DNA from: Streptococcus sobrinus DSM 20742 = ATCC 33478
GTDB taxonomy: Bacteria; Bacillota; Bacilli; Lactobacillales; Streptococcaceae
Reading direction: 5' to 3'
Length of the DNA: 64,000 nt
Assembly: GCF_000686605.1 (NCBI RefSeq)
Contig: NZ_JMLC01000010.1
Span: 1 to 64,000 of the forward strand
Part shown: piece by piece, positions 54,142-64,000 of the stretch
Numbering within the stretch: the first letter of the stretch is position 1
How the letters are laid out: every line of letters begins with the position of its first letter
Notes under the pieces: model-generated
What the model saw: only the letters and a program-made list of their open reading frames with translations
The model's database searches: none
Told to the model about the DNA's origin: nothing
Position numbers and translations under genes: made by a program

Positions 54142-57100
54142 GACACTTTTACAACTTTTTAATCAAAATAAACAACTGCAAGAATGGCAGGATAAGACAG
54201 GTCTCTTAGGACGCCAACTGGTCATGGGACTCAGCGGTGCCAGTAAGAGTTTGGCGATTGCGGGGAACTTTTTAGCCAATCAAGGTAAGTTAGTCATTCT
54301 GACAGCCAGTCAAAATGAAGCTGAAAATCTGGCTAGCGATCTCGTGGGACTTGTGGGTGATGACCAAGTCTATCAATTCTTTGCGGATGATATTGTCGGG
54401 GCAGAGTTTATTGTTGCTTCGCAGGAAAAATCCCTCTCTCGGGTGGAGAGTCTTAATTTTTTGCTGGATGAGAGAAAATCTGGTATTTTGGTGACCAGTC
54501 TTTTGGGAGCCAGGGTCCTTTTGCCCAATCCCCAGGACTATGCCAGCTTTGTTTTGACCTTTAACCTGGGTCAGGATTATGACCTGTCTGGTCTGGCTAA
54601 GACCTTGACCAGTTTGGGCTATAAGAAGGTCTCCCAGGTGCTCTCACTGGGCGAATTTAGTCAGCGGGGAGATATTCTCGACATCTACGATGGCAAGACA
54701 GACCAGGCCTACCGCTTGGAATTCTTCGGGGATGAGTTAGATAGTTTGCGGACTTTTGACCCTGAGAGTCAAAAGTCGCTGGAAAATCTAGAGAGCTTCA
54801 CCCTAAGCCCTGTTGATGAGGCCGTTTTGACGCAGGAGAATCGGCGACTTGCCCTGGCTAAGTTAGAGGTGGAACTGGAGCGTGTTCAAAATGACCAGCA
54901 CAAGGACTATCTGGAAGGGCTCTATACGACTCTGGCCGATGGCCATCGCCATCAAGATTTTAAGAAGTTTTTGTCTTATTTTTATGACAGAACTTACAGT
55001 CTCTTGGATTATTTGCCCCAAGGGACGCCAATATTTTTTGATGATTTTCAAAAGTTAACCGACCGCAATGCCAAGTTAAATCTGGAGATTACCAACTACC
55101 TGACCGAAAATTTGCAGCAGGCTAAGGCCGTCTCCAACCAGGTCTATTTTGCTGATATTTTTCAGGACTTACGCAATTATCAACCCGCCAGCTTCTTTTC
55201 TAATTTCCACAAGGGTCTGGGTAATATTCGCTTCCAGAAGATCTACAATTTCACCCAGTATGCTATGCAGGAATTTTTCAATCAAATTCCTCTATTGGTG
55301 GATGAAATCAACCGTTACCTCAAGACTAGGGCGACTGTTATCTTGCAGGCTGACTCGCAAGCTAAGCTGGAAAAGTTGCAAGCAGATCTGCGGGAATACG
55401 CTTGTGACCTGCCCATAGTAGCTGCTGATGAGTTAGAGCAGGGAATGGCTCAGCTGACCCAGGGTAATCTGACCAACGGCTTTTACTTTGCTGACCAAAA
55501 GCTGGTCTTGATTACAGAAAAAGAAATTTTCCACAAGACCCCCAAACGGCGGATTCGCCGGCAAAATATTAGCAATGCCGAGCGACTCAAGGACTACAAT
55601 GAGCTACAAAAGGGCGATTATGTGGTCCACAATGTCCATGGTATCGGGCGTTTTCTGGGAATTGAAACCATCGAAATCAAGGGCGTGCATAGAGACTATC
55701 TGACCGTCCAGTATCAAAATGATGACAGGATTTCCATCCCTGTTGAGCAGATTGAATTGCTGTCCAAATATATGGCCAGTGATGGTAAAGAGCCCAAAAT
55801 CAATAAGCTCAATGATGGCCGCTTCCAAAAGGCCAAGCAGAAGGTCTCCAAGCAGGTTGAAGATATTGCTGATGACCTCCTCAAGCTCTATGCCGAACGC
55901 AGTCAGCTCAAGGGCTTTGCCTTCTCAGCCGATGACGACAATCAGAGGGAATTTGAGGAAGACTTTGCCTACGTTGAAACCGATGACCAAGTCCGCTCCA
56001 TCAAGGAGGTCAAGGCTGACATGGAATCCGATAAACCCATGGATCGGCTCTTGGTTGGTGATGTCGGCTTTGGGAAGACCGAGGTGGCCATGCGGGGAGC
56101 CTTCAAGGCAGTCAATGATGGCAAGCAGGTCGCTGTCCTAGTGCCGACAACCGTTCTGGCCCAGCAGCACTACAATAATTTCAAGGAACGCTTTGAAAAT
56201 TATGCCGTCCAAGTCGGTATCCTCAGTCGCTTCCAGACCAAAAAGGAGCAAACGGAAACCCTGACTGCTCTGAGTAAGGGACAAATTGACATTATTATCG
56301 GGACCCACCGCCTACTCTCTAAGGATGTGGAATTTTTGGATTTAGGACTGATTGTCATTGATGAGGAGCAACGCTTCGGGGTTAAGCATAAGGAAAAGCT
56401 CAAGGAACTCAAGAAAAAATCCGATGTATTGACTCTGACGGCCACGCCCATTCCTCGGACCTTACATATGTCCATGCTGGGGATTCGGGATTTGTCAGTC
56501 ATCGAAACGCCTCCGACCAATCGTTATCCAGTTCAGACCTATGTTTTAGAAACCAATCCTGGTATGATTCGCGAGGCTATCATTCGGGAAATTGACCGAG
56601 GCGGACAAGCTTTTTATGTCTATAATCGAGTGGAAACTATTGACCGCAAGGCCATGGAGTTGCAGGAATTAGTTCCTGAAGCTAATATTGGTATCGTTCA
56701 CGGTCAGATGAGCGAAATCCAGCTGGAAAACACCCTCTTTGACTTCCTAGATGGGGTCTATGACGTCCTAGTAGCAACAACCATCATTGAGACAGGGATT
56801 GACATGCCCAATGTCAACACCCTCTTTGTGGAAAATGCTGACTGGATGGGTCTCTCGACCCTCTATCAATTGCGGGGCCGGGTTGGCCGTAGTAATCGGA
56901 TTGCCTATGCCTACCTTATGTATCAGCCTGATAAGGTCTTGAGTGAGGCTTCCGAGAAAAGGTTGGATGCCATCAAAGGCTTTACCGAGCTGGGGTCAGG
57001 CTTCAAAATTGCCATGCGGGATCTCTCTATCCGTGGGGCTGGCAATATTCTGGGGGCCTCCCAGAGTGGCTTTATTGACTCGGTTGGTTTTGAACTCTAT

Positions 57101-57643
57101 TCACAAATGTTGCAAGAAGCCATCCAGCACAAACAAGGCCAAAGTCAGGTCCGCCAGAAGGGCAATGCTGAAATCAATCTTGGAATTGACGCCTACCTTC
57201 CTAATGACTACATCGATGATGAGCGCCAAAAAATCGAAATCTACAAGCGAATTCGGGAAATTTCCTCCCAGGAAGATTACCAAAACCTGCAGTCTGAGTT
57301 AATTGACCGCTTTGGCGACTATCCCGACCAGGTGGCCTACCTGTTAGAAATCGGTCTGGTCAAGTCTTATCTGGATGCTGTCTTTGTTCAACTAGCTGAG
57401 AAGAAGCAGGAGGAAGTGACCATCCGTTTTGAAAAGGTCAGCCAAAATCTCTTTTTGACCCAGGACTATTTTGAAGCCCTGTCGGCAACCAATCTCAAAG
57501 CTAGAATTGGTGAGCATCAAGGTCAAATCGAAGTTATTTTTGATGGCCGCCGAAAAAAGGACTACGAAATTTTAGAAGAGTTAAGCAAATTTGGCCAGCA
57601 ATTCTCGGAAATCAAGGATCGAAAAGCTAGCCAAAAGGCATAA
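54134..57643 (+). CDS. mfd: Transcription-repair coupling factor Mfd
   Basis: An 1169-residue translocase that removes stalled RNA polymerase and recruits UvrA. The UvrB-like N-terminus is followed by the RNA-polymerase-interacting CarD-like domain (about 490-560, [16 protein letters not shown]). The RecG-like motor has Walker [17 protein letters not shown], the DEEQ box [24 protein letters not shown] and QLRGRVGRS. The C-terminal TRCF domain ends the protein. The start at 54134 (MDKTLLQLF) overlaps the pth stop. Codon style is the same as its neighbours. Confidence 0.96.
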   Translation: MDKTLLQLFNQNKQLQEWQDKTGLLGRQLVMGLSGASKSLAIAGNFLANQGKLVILTASQNEAENLASDLVGLVGDDQVYQFFADDIVGAEFIVASQEKSLSRVESLNFLLDERKSGILVTSLLGARVLLPNPQDYASFVLTFNLGQDYDLSGLAKTLTSLGYKKVSQVLSLGEFSQRGDILDIYDGKTDQAYRLEFFGDELDSLRTFDPESQKSLENLESFTLSPVDEAVLTQENRRLALAKLEVELERVQNDQHKDYLEGLYTTLADGHRHQDFKKFLSYFYDRTYSLLDYLPQGTPIFFDDFQKLTDRNAKLNLEITNYLTENLQQAKAVSNQVYFADIFQDLRNYQPASFFSNFHKGLGNIRFQKIYNFTQYAMQEFFNQIPLLVDEINRYLKTRATVILQADSQAKLEKLQADLREYACDLPIVAADELEQGMAQLTQGNLTNGFYFADQKLVLITEKEIFHKTPKRRIRRQNISNAERLKDYNELQKGDYVVHNVHGIGRFLGIETIEIKGVHRDYLTVQYQNDDRISIPVEQIELLSKYMASDGKEPKINKLNDGRFQKAKQKVSKQVEDIADDLLKLYAERSQLKGFAFSADDDNQREFEEDFAYVETDDQVRSIKEVKADMESDKPMDRLLVGDVGFGKTEVAMRGAFKAVNDGKQVAVLVPTTVLAQQHYNNFKERFENYAVQVGILSRFQTKKEQTETLTALSKGQIDIIIGTHRLLSKDVEFLDLGLIVIDEEQRFGVKHKEKLKELKKKSDVLTLTATPIPRTLHMSMLGIRDLSVIETPPTNRYPVQTYVLETNPGMIREAIIREIDRGGQAFYVYNRVETIDRKAMELQELVPEANIGIVHGQMSEIQLENTLFDFLDGVYDVLVATTIIETGIDMPNVNTLFVENADWMGLSTLYQLRGRVGRSNRIAYAYLMYQPDKVLSEASEKRLDAIKGFTELGSGFKIAMRDLSIRGAGNILGASQSGFIDSVGFELYSQMLQEAIQHKQGQSQVRQKGNAEINLGIDAYLPNDYIDDERQKIEIYKRIREISSQEDYQNLQSELIDRFGDYPDQVAYLLEIGLVKSYLDAVFVQLAEKKQEEVTIRFEKVSQNLFLTQDYFEALSATNLKARIGEHQGQIEVIFDGRRKKDYEILEELSKFGQQFSEIKDRKASQKA

Positions 57644-57722
57644 AGTCCTGCGTTTTTTAGAAATTCATGATAAAATAAGGAAAATTATAAACACAGAAAT
57701 TCTCTTAAATTCTGGAGGAAAG

Positions 57723-57995
57723 ATGCGATTAGATAAGTATTTAAAGGTCTCTCGGATTATTAAACGCCGTCCAGTCGCCAAGGAAGTGGCTGATAAGGGG
57801 CGGATTAAGGTCAACGGTATCTTGGCTAAATCATCGACAGACTTGAAGCTCAATGATGAGATTGAGATTCGCTTTGGCAACAAGCTCTTGACGGTGCGCG
57901 TGCTAGAAATGAAGGACAGCACCAAGAAAGATGATGCCCAAAAAATGTATGAAATTCTTAATGAAAAAAGGATAAAGGCAGATGAGCAAGAGTGA
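57723..57995 (+). CDS. rqcP: S4-domain protein RqcP (YabO)
   Basis: A 90-residue S4 RNA-binding protein: [20 protein letters not shown], then [12 protein letters not shown]. This is RqcP/YabO (Hsp15 family), which stabilises P-site tRNA during RqcH-driven alanine tailing on stalled 50S subunits. The ATG at 57723 follows GGAGGAAAG. It overlaps divIC by 14 nt. The order mfd-yabO-divIC is conserved in Firmicutes. Confidence 0.9.
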   Translation: MRLDKYLKVSRIIKRRPVAKEVADKGRIKVNGILAKSSTDLKLNDEIEIRFGNKLLTVRVLEMKDSTKKDDAQKMYEILNEKRIKADEQE

Positions 57996-58356
57996 TAAGG
58001 TTGTTCAGTTAAACAACGACTATATCAAGGAAACCAATTTAACCAAGCGCTACGAAGAAGAGGAAGCCCGCAAACGCCATCGTTTTATGGGCTGGACCCT
58101 GATTTTTGTCATTCTACTTTTTATTTTGCCAACCTACAATTTGGTTTCCAGCTATCGGGATTTGCAAAGCAAAAAGGCCGAAATCGTTAAACTGAAGGCA
58201 AATTACAAGGAGACCAAGGCAGAGACCAGTAAGGAAGAACAATTAGCCAAACAGCTCAAGGACGATGAGTTTGTCCAAAAGTATGCCAGGGCTAAGTACC
58301 ATTACTCCAACTCAGGCGAAGTGACCTTTATTATTCCTGAACTGGTTCCCCAATAA
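57982..58356 (+). CDS. divIC: Septum formation initiator DivIC/FtsB-like
   Basis: A 124-residue bitopic membrane protein. It has an N-terminal cytosolic part (about 1-37), one membrane helix (about 38-58, [20 protein letters not shown]), a coiled coil (about 60-95) and the short DivIC motif [20 protein letters not shown]. It joins DivIB and FtsL in the division complex. It overlaps rqcP and is followed 2 nt later by a small ORF. Confidence 0.9.
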   Translation: MSKSDKVVQLNNDYIKETNLTKRYEEEEARKRHRFMGWTLIFVILLFILPTYNLVSSYRDLQSKKAEIVKLKANYKETKAETSKEEQLAKQLKDDEFVQKYARAKYHYSNSGEVTFIIPELVPQ

Positions 58357-58358
58357 TT

Positions 58359-58472
58359 ATGGAAAATTTGATTGAGACAATTGAAAAATTTTTGGCTTAC
58401 TCCGATGAAAAGCTGGAGGAGCTCCACCAAAAAAATCAATCCTTAAAGGAGGAGGATCCTCATGAGGATTAA
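58359..58472 (+). CDS. Conserved small protein (37 aa)
   Basis: A 37-codon ORF starting MENLIETIEKFLAYSDEKLE and ending KEEDPHED. It is strongly acidic and predicted to be one amphipathic helix or coiled coil. It sits 2 nt after divIC and its last codons overlap the start of the serine hydrolase gene; the ribosome-binding site of that gene (AAGGAGGAGG) is inside it. From memory, other streptococci have a similar 30-40 codon ORF at this exact place (SP_0009, SMU.11), which supports it being real. Function unknown. Confidence 0.7.
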   Translation: MENLIETIEKFLAYSDEKLEELHQKNQSLKEEDPHED

Positions 58473-59760
58473 GCCAGGCAATGAGACAGTAAAACTCTTT
58501 GCCTTTTTGGTTTTACTGCAAGTCTTTTTGGTTGCCTTTCCTATGGACAAGGGGAGTCGACAGAAAAACGAGTCTTCTAGCAAAAATTTTTCCTACATGT
58601 ACTTTGCTAAACTGCCACAAAATCCTAATGTTTACAAGACAGTCACAACTTATTCTGACCCAGCTCTCTCTAAGAAAGCCGGCCGGCTTCAACCTAACTC
58701 AAAAATTAGCCTCAAGAAAATCATGGCTAATAAAAAGGGGATTCCTGTTTTTCAGTTGGCCAATGGCAACTATGCTAAGGCTAGTTTTCAGGACTTCTAT
58801 GATGACCGAGTTTTGACGACGCAGAAGCTTGAGAAACCTAAGGAATATTGGACTTCTGATTCAGTCAAGGTTTATCAGCATCCCTATGTTTCTGGACAGG
58901 CCCCTAAAAAAAACAGCTTGAGAGCCTATAGTAAAATTCAGGTCAGCCAGCAGGCGACAACCCATCATGGCAAGTATTTTTACGTCAAAGACCAGGGGTG
59001 GTTGGATGAGAAGACCCTGACGCAGAAGGATGTTCGAATTGAAAAGGTCCAAGAACTTCTTAAACAGAAATACGACAACAGCAGTAAGTATAGTATTTAT
59101 GTCAAAGAGCTTGACAATGGCAAGGAAGCGCAAATTAATGCAGACAAGGTTATGTATTCAGCTAGTGTCAGCAAATTGCCCTTGCTCTACTATGTTCAAG
59201 ACCAATTGAATAAAGGCAAGATAACAGGCTCCCAAAACCTAACCTACACTGCAGCTGTCAATAGTTTCAAGGATGCCTACAAAACTGAAGGTAGTGGCAC
59301 GATGAGCAAGACTGCCGACAATAAGAAATATAGCATCAGTGATTTAGAGAGCCATGTTACTCAGTTTTCTGATAATGTTGCAACAAACATCCTGGGTTAC
59401 TATGTGGCCCATCAGTATGATAAGGACTTCCAAAAGGCCATAAAATCAGCTATTGGCGAGAAGTGGGACATGAAGAGCCGGAAGGTTTCAGCTAAGACTG
59501 CGGGCAAGATGATGGAAGCTATTTATAAGCAAAATGGTGATATCACTAACTATCTATCGTCAACAGATTATGATAATCAGCGAATTTCTAAGAATATCTC
59601 AGTTAAGGTAGCCCACAAGATTGGCGATGCCTATGACTACCGTCACGATGTGGCCATTGTTTATGGAGATACTCCCTTTATCCTTTCTGTATTTACGGAA
59701 AATGCCAGCTACGAAGACATTACAGCCATTGCCGATGATGTCTATAGAATATTAAAATGA
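58462..59760 (+). CDS. Secreted serine hydrolase (class A beta-lactamase-like)
   Basis: A 432-residue protein with an N-terminal anchor (about 11-28, LFAFLVLLQVFLVAFPM), an SH3-like middle part and a C-terminal serine beta-lactamase/transpeptidase-like domain. Candidate active-site motifs are SVSK (SxxK, about 232), SDN (FSDNVATNIL) and KIG where KTG is usual. It is the streptococcal SP_0010/SMU.12-type protein of the origin region; true beta-lactamase activity is not expected. It lies between divIC and tilS, with overlaps on both sides. Confidence 0.85.
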   Translation: MRIKPGNETVKLFAFLVLLQVFLVAFPMDKGSRQKNESSSKNFSYMYFAKLPQNPNVYKTVTTYSDPALSKKAGRLQPNSKISLKKIMANKKGIPVFQLANGNYAKASFQDFYDDRVLTTQKLEKPKEYWTSDSVKVYQHPYVSGQAPKKNSLRAYSKIQVSQQATTHHGKYFYVKDQGWLDEKTLTQKDVRIEKVQELLKQKYDNSSKYSIYVKELDNGKEAQINADKVMYSASVSKLPLLYYVQDQLNKGKITGSQNLTYTAAVNSFKDAYKTEGSGTMSKTADNKKYSISDLESHVTQFSDNVATNILGYYVAHQYDKDFQKAIKSAIGEKWDMKSRKVSAKTAGKMMEAIYKQNGDITNYLSSTDYDNQRISKNISVKVAHKIGDAYDYRHDVAIVYGDTPFILSVFTENASYEDITAIADDVYRILK

Positions 59761-61025
59761 AGATGCAGAAAATTTTACAAGAAATCCAAAAACATGAATA
59801 TTTTGCCCAACATGACAAGGTTTTAGTAGCTGTTTCTGGTGGAGTGGATTCAATGAATTTACTCCTTTTCTTGCAGGCTCATCAAGAAGACTTAGCTATA
59901 CAGATTGGTTTGGCCCATGTCAATCATAAGCAGCGCCAAGAGTCGGAGATTGAAGAGGCTTATCTGAGAAAATGGGCTCAGGATCATCAAGTCCCATTTT
60001 ATTTAGCCCATTTTTCTGGAAACTTCTCAGAAAAAACTGCCAGAGAGTTTCGCTACGATTTTTTCAAAAGAGTTATGGAAGAAGAAGGCTATACAGCCTT
60101 GGTGACTGCCCATCATGCTGATGACCAGGCTGAAACTATTTTTATGCGACTCTTGCGAGGCAGTCGTCTCAGACATCTGGTGGGAATGCAGCCTGTGAAA
60201 AGTTTTGGCCCTGGCCAACTGATTCGCCCTTTTTTAAAAATTGAAAAGAAGGATTTGCCAGATATTTTTCACTTCGAGGATGAGAGCAACCAGAGTGATA
60301 CTTATCTGCGCAATCGCATTCGGCACCACTATTTGCCAAGCTTATCCCAGGAGAACCCTAAGTTTTCTGCTGCCCTAAGAGAGCTGGGCAAGGAAACAGA
60401 CTACTTACTGATGGCCCTGAGCGATTTGACGGCTGACATAGAGGAAAACAATCTGCAAAGTTTCCGCAAACAAAGTCCTGCCGTCCAGTATTATTTGCTC
60501 CAAAATTATCTGGAGGATTTTCCAGATTTATCGCTGACTAGGGCACAGTTTGAGAGCCTTCTAAAAAAAATTGGCCAGGCCAGTCCAGAAGATAGCTACC
60601 TGAAAGCAGGCTACTATCTTCACCTCCAAAAAGATCAATTTTACTTGGATAAAATCGGTCCTCGGACGGATAGCGTTTTCCCTGCGCAAGTGTTAAAATA
60701 TGGCAATATCGTCAGTTTTGGTCAAACCAGCTTTGAATTTGGACAGACTGGTGAGATTGCCATGACCAGTCTGGAGCCTGTTACCCTTCGTCCGAGACAG
60801 GCTGGTGACAGTATTGATTTCGGTAGTTTTCACAAGAAAATCCGTCGTCTTTTTATCGACGAAAAAATTCCCACTCAAGAACGTTCTCAGGCTATTGTAG
60901 CTGAGCAGAATGATCAAATTATTTTTGTCTTAGTCGGAGGACACTTATATTTGAGAAAAGAATCTCAGTGTGTTACAATTAAAGCTAAATTGTGTATAAA
61001 AACTAGAAAAAATGGTGACCTATGA
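59757..61025 (+). CDS. tilS: tRNA(Ile)-lysidine synthetase
   Basis: A 422-residue enzyme that converts C34 of tRNA-Ile2 to lysidine with ATP and lysine, so that it reads AUA. The PP-loop [15 protein letters not shown] is at residues 23-37, followed by [19 protein letters not shown] and the C-terminal TilS domain ([10 protein letters not shown], then [13 protein letters not shown]). It is essential. Start overlaps the previous stop as ATGA, and its own stop overlaps hpt in the same way. Confidence 0.95.
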   Translation: MKMQKILQEIQKHEYFAQHDKVLVAVSGGVDSMNLLLFLQAHQEDLAIQIGLAHVNHKQRQESEIEEAYLRKWAQDHQVPFYLAHFSGNFSEKTAREFRYDFFKRVMEEEGYTALVTAHHADDQAETIFMRLLRGSRLRHLVGMQPVKSFGPGQLIRPFLKIEKKDLPDIFHFEDESNQSDTYLRNRIRHHYLPSLSQENPKFSAALRELGKETDYLLMALSDLTADIEENNLQSFRKQSPAVQYYLLQNYLEDFPDLSLTRAQFESLLKKIGQASPEDSYLKAGYYLHLQKDQFYLDKIGPRTDSVFPAQVLKYGNIVSFGQTSFEFGQTGEIAMTSLEPVTLRPRQAGDSIDFGSFHKKIRRLFIDEKIPTQERSQAIVAEQNDQIIFVLVGGHLYLRKESQCVTIKAKLCIKTRKNGDL

Positions 61026-61573
61026 CCCTGGATAGTGATATTGAAAAAGTCCTTTATTCTGCTGAAGAAATAGCAACCAAGGCCGAAGAACTTGGTCAAC
61101 AACTGACTAAAGATTACGAGGGAAAAAATCCTCTCCTGGTCGGTGTTTTAAAAGGGGCAGTCCCCTTTATGGCAGAGTTGATTAAACATATCGATACGCA
61201 TATTGAAATCGACTTTATGGTTGTGTCATCCTACCAAGGTGGTACCAAAAGTAGCGGTGAAGTCAAAATTCTGAAAGATGTCGATACCAATATTGAAGGT
61301 CGTGATGTCATCTTTGTTGAGGACATTATTGATACAGGTCGTACCCTCTTGTATTTGCGAGATATGTTTAAGTATCGTCAAGCTAAGTCCGTCAAAATTG
61401 CAACGCTTTTTGATAAACCAGAAGGTCGGGTTGTTGATATTGATGCTGACTATGTCTGTTATGACGTTCCCAATGAATTCGTCGTAGGTTTCGGTCTGGA
61501 TTATGCTGAAAAATATCGCAACCTTCCTTACGTCGGTGTTCTCAAGGAAGAGTTTTATAAAACAAGCAATTAG
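61022..61573 (+). CDS. hpt: Hypoxanthine-guanine phosphoribosyltransferase
   Basis: A 183-residue type I phosphoribosyltransferase. The PRPP motif is [17 protein letters not shown] (about 98-114), with the flexible loop [14 protein letters not shown] and the pyrophosphate loop LKGAVPFM. It salvages hypoxanthine and guanine to IMP and GMP, feeding the same pool as guaB. The order tilS-hpt-ftsH is nearly universal in Firmicutes. It is coupled to tilS by an ATGA overlap. Confidence 0.95.
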   Translation: MTLDSDIEKVLYSAEEIATKAEELGQQLTKDYEGKNPLLVGVLKGAVPFMAELIKHIDTHIEIDFMVVSSYQGGTKSSGEVKILKDVDTNIEGRDVIFVEDIIDTGRTLLYLRDMFKYRQAKSVKIATLFDKPEGRVVDIDADYVCYDVPNEFVVGFGLDYAEKYRNLPYVGVLKEEFYKTSN

Positions 61574-61591
61574 AAAGATATTTGTTAGTCA

Positions 61592-63589
61592 ATGAATAAT
61601 AAAAATAGAAATGGTCTCGTCAAAAATGGCTATATCTATCTCGTTTTAATCGTTCTTGCCGTAACAGCGGCTAACTTTTGGTTGCGAGGAGATTCTGGTC
61701 AGACACGCGAAGTTGGTTATTCAACTTTAGTCAAAGAAATTAAATCTGGTGATGTTAAGTCTGTTACCTATCAGCCAAGCGGTAGTGTTGTTAAGGTAAC
61801 AGGAGACTATGCCAAAGCTAAAAAGACATCATCCAGTAATTCCAGCTTTAATCTTTTGAATACCTCTGGTTCGGAAAAAGTAACTAAATTTACATCGGTT
61901 ATTCTCCCTAGTGATAGTTCGATGGAACAGTTGCAAACGGCAGCCGATGAGTCAAAGACTAAGATTAAGGTTATTCCTGAAAGTTCCAGTGGGACAATTA
62001 TGTCCTATGTCTTTAGCCTCTTTGTTCCTTTGGTTATCATGGGACTACTTTTCTACTTCATGATGAACCAAGGCGGTGGCGGCGGCGCCCGGGGTGCCAT
62101 GAGTTTTGGACGCAACAAAGCTAAGGCTGCCAGCAAGGATGATATCAAGGTTCGTTTTTCTGATGTTGCTGGTGCAGAAGAGGAAAAACAAGAGCTAGTT
62201 GAAGTTGTTGATTTTCTGAAAAATCCTAAAAAATATCGGTCATTGGGGGCTCGTATTCCAACTGGTGTTCTTCTTGAAGGCCCTCCCGGAACTGGTAAAA
62301 CTCTCCTAGCTAAGGCCGTTGCTGGTGAAGCAGGTGTTCCTTTCTTCAGCATTTCGGGATCTGACTTCGTTGAAATGTTTGTTGGGGTTGGGGCTAGTCG
62401 TGTTCGTTCCCTCTTTGAAGATGCCAAGAAGGCTGAACGAGCTTTGATTTTCATTGATGAAATTGATGCTGTTGGTCGTCGTCGCGGTGCCGGAATGGGT
62501 GGCGGAAATGACGAACGCGAACAAACCCTCAACCAGCTTTTAGTTGAAATGGATGGCTTTGAAGGTAACGAAAGCATTATCGTGATTGCGGCAACCAACC
62601 GTAGCGATGTTCTTGACCCAGCTCTTCTTCGCCCAGGACGCTTTGACCGTAAGGTCCTCGTTGGTCGTCCTGATGTCAAAGGGCGTGAAGCTATTCTCAA
62701 GGTTCATTCAAAAAATAAACCACTCAAGGATGATGTTGACCTCAAGGTTATTGCTCAACAAACCCCAGGTTTTGTTGGGGCTGACCTTGAAAACGTCTTG
62801 AATGAAGCTGCTCTGGTTGCAGCCCGCCGTAATAAGACCAAGATTGATGCCAGCGATATTGATGAAGCTGAAGACCGTGTTATTGCTGGACCTTCTAAGA
62901 AAGACAAGAAGGTTTCTGAAAAAGAACGGCAAATTGTGGCCTTCCACGAGGCTGGTCATACCATTGTCGGTCTGGTTCTATCAAGTGCCCGCGATGTCCA
63001 CAAGGTAACGATTGTCCCCCGTGGCCGTGCCGGTGGTTATATGATTTCCCTGCCTAAGGAAGATCAAAACCTCCTGTCTAAGGATGAGTTGAAAGAACAA
63101 TTAGCTGGTCTCATGGGTGGTCGTGTCGCTGAAGAAATCATCTTCAATGTTCAAACCTCAGGAGCTTCCAATGACTTTGAACAAGCCACTGCTCTGGCTC
63201 GGGCCATGGTAGCTGAGTACGGTATGAGTGATAAGCTTGGCCCTGTTCAGTATGAAGGCAACCATGCCATGAACCCTGGACAAATGCCAGGCGATAAGTC
63301 TTATTCTAGTCAAACAGCCGTTCTGATTGACGAAGAAGTTCGCCAACTCTTGAATGAAGCTCGTAATAAGGCTGCAGATGTTATCAATTCAAACCGTGAA
63401 ACCCACAAGTTGATTGCAGAAGCCCTACTCAAATACGAAACCTTGGATGCTGCTCAAATCAAGTCTATCTACGAAACAGGTAAGATGCCTGAAGAAGACC
63501 TAGACCAATCAGAAAAAGAAAATCATGCTCTTTCTTACGATGAAGTAAAGGAAAAGATGTCTGAAACTGATAACAAGAGCGAAAACTAA
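61592..63589 (+). CDS. ftsH: ATP-dependent zinc metalloprotease FtsH
   Basis: A 665-residue membrane protease. Two membrane helices (about 12-30 and 132-155) frame an extracellular domain. The AAA domain has Walker [14 protein letters not shown], Walker [12 protein letters not shown] and the [12 protein letters not shown]. The zinc site is HEAGH with the later Glu/Asp. The C-terminal tail is acidic ([20 protein letters not shown]). It degrades membrane and regulatory proteins. It starts 18 nt after hpt. Confidence 0.96.
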   Translation: MNNKNRNGLVKNGYIYLVLIVLAVTAANFWLRGDSGQTREVGYSTLVKEIKSGDVKSVTYQPSGSVVKVTGDYAKAKKTSSSNSSFNLLNTSGSEKVTKFTSVILPSDSSMEQLQTAADESKTKIKVIPESSSGTIMSYVFSLFVPLVIMGLLFYFMMNQGGGGGARGAMSFGRNKAKAASKDDIKVRFSDVAGAEEEKQELVEVVDFLKNPKKYRSLGARIPTGVLLEGPPGTGKTLLAKAVAGEAGVPFFSISGSDFVEMFVGVGASRVRSLFEDAKKAERALIFIDEIDAVGRRRGAGMGGGNDEREQTLNQLLVEMDGFEGNESIIVIAATNRSDVLDPALLRPGRFDRKVLVGRPDVKGREAILKVHSKNKPLKDDVDLKVIAQQTPGFVGADLENVLNEAALVAARRNKTKIDASDIDEAEDRVIAGPSKKDKKVSEKERQIVAFHEAGHTIVGLVLSSARDVHKVTIVPRGRAGGYMISLPKEDQNLLSKDELKEQLAGLMGGRVAEEIIFNVQTSGASNDFEQATALARAMVAEYGMSDKLGPVQYEGNHAMNPGQMPGDKSYSSQTAVLIDEEVRQLLNEARNKAADVINSNRETHKLIAEALLKYETLDAAQIKSIYETGKMPEEDLDQSEKENHALSYDEVKEKMSETDNKSEN

Positions 63590-63595
63590 AGTAAG

Positions 63596-63624
63596 AAAAA
63601 GGGGTGCTAAGCTCCTTTTTTGTA
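63596..63624 (+). terminator. Terminator of ftsH
   Basis: AAAGGGGTGCTAAGCTCCTTT followed by further T, 7 nt past the stop codon; the stem is about 6 bp with one G-T pair. Confidence 0.75.
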
Positions 63625-63792
63625 GACTCTATTGAATGACAAGATTGAGAGAGAACTTAGCTGCGTCTCTCTTTTTCTTTTGTCCTTAGGACTCCCTGCA
63701 GTGAGACTAAGCGCTTCCTTTGGCTCAAAAGTATTTACAATCAATTTTCCCTATGATAAACTTACAATTGTAGAAAATTCAAGGAGAGATAA

Positions 63793-64000
63793 GTGAATAT
63801 TTTTCGAAAAAAAGATCCTCGTCAGATCAAAACAGAAATGGCTCGAAGTTTAGGGGTAGCTGACCTCGTATTTCTTGGTCTCGGGTCAATGGTAGGGACT
63901 GGTATCTTTACCATTACGGGGATCGGTGCTGCTAACTATGCTGGACCTAGTTTGGTCATTTCCATTGTTATTGCTGCAATTGCAGTGGGAATTTCGGCCC
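63793..64000 (+). CDS. APC-family amino-acid permease, N-terminal part
   Basis: The first 69 codons of a permease that runs off the window. The start is GTG at 63793, preceded by AAGGAGAG. The visible sequence has a short basic N-terminus (NIFRKKDPRQIKTEMARSLG), the first helix with the APC substrate-loop motif LGSMVGTGIFTITG, and the start of the second helix. Homologues follow ftsH in S. mutans. The substrate is probably a cationic or other amino acid; it cannot be told from this part. Confidence 0.85.
   Translation, partial: MNIFRKKDPRQIKTEMARSLGVADLVFLGLGSMVGTGIFTITGIGAANYAGPSLVISIVIAAIAVGISA

Overview
The window is chromosomal DNA from a streptococcus, most likely of the mutans group. 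The block rlmH / htrA / parB / oriC / dnaA / dnaN / DUF951 / DagK-like / ychF / pth / mfd / rqcP / divIC / small ORF / serine hydrolase / tilS / hpt / ftsH / amino-acid permease is the classical streptococcal origin neighbourhood. The left arm (rpsD, veg, dnaB, rplI, gdpP, mnmG, mnmA, the SLT/LysM wall enzymes, ecfTA2A1, pgsA, rodZ, yfmHF, yaaA, recF, guaB, trpS) follows the order I remember from S. mutans. Base composition looks higher in GC than S. mutans, so a relative such as the sobrinus/downei/criceti branch is possible. The species is an inference. No comCDE genes lie beside htrA.

Layout. 1-1.7 kb is a scrap yard: an IS256-type transposase end, a small membrane gene broken by an amber codon, a 99-aa orphan and a decayed IS21-type istB. 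1.8-11.7 kb is accessory: a lipoprotein, a P1B metal ATPase behind a PerR-like box, an XRE regulator behind four helically phased repeats, a NudL-type Nudix enzyme, a padR/DUF1700/DUF4097 operon, and a divergent YhgE-Pip / TetR pair. 11.8-33.7 kb is mostly leftward housekeeping: translation (rpsD, rplI, mnmG, mnmA), replication (dnaB), c-di-AMP turnover (gdpP), wall lysis (two secreted transglycosylase-like proteins), vitamin import (ecfTA2A1), and membrane or shape genes (pgsA, rodZ). 33.8-35.3 kb (yaaA-recF) runs rightward and guaB-trpS leftward. An ABC-F ATPase, a YfhO protein and two tRNAs then precede the origin. From htrA at 45.0 kb to the right edge almost everything is rightward, as expected for the replichore starting at oriC (about 47.06-49.04 kb).

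The most unusual content is in the intergenic regions. A dispersed family ('family A') occurs five times (12.8, 22.7, 47.25, 50.5 and 53.3 kb). Each copy has MITE-like ends and an approximately 140-nt core that folds as a closing stem plus three hairpins. Paired positions change together between copies in several helices, which points to selection on the folded nucleic acid. Two copies end about 17 nt before the start codons of dnaA and pth, so they form those leaders. A second structured family ('family B', marked by GCAGTGRTTGAT) recurs at 13.1, 27.0, 35.4 and 44.2 kb. BOX-like elements occur at 2.5, 11.6, 22.5 and 40.6 kb, and a 170-bp element with 11-bp inverted ends lies at 50.2 kb. I cannot match families A or B to anything I know by name.

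Limits: all calls come from reading the sequence. No database search, folding program or codon statistics were run. Start codons were moved inward where a Shine-Dalgarno sequence or family alignment argued for it.
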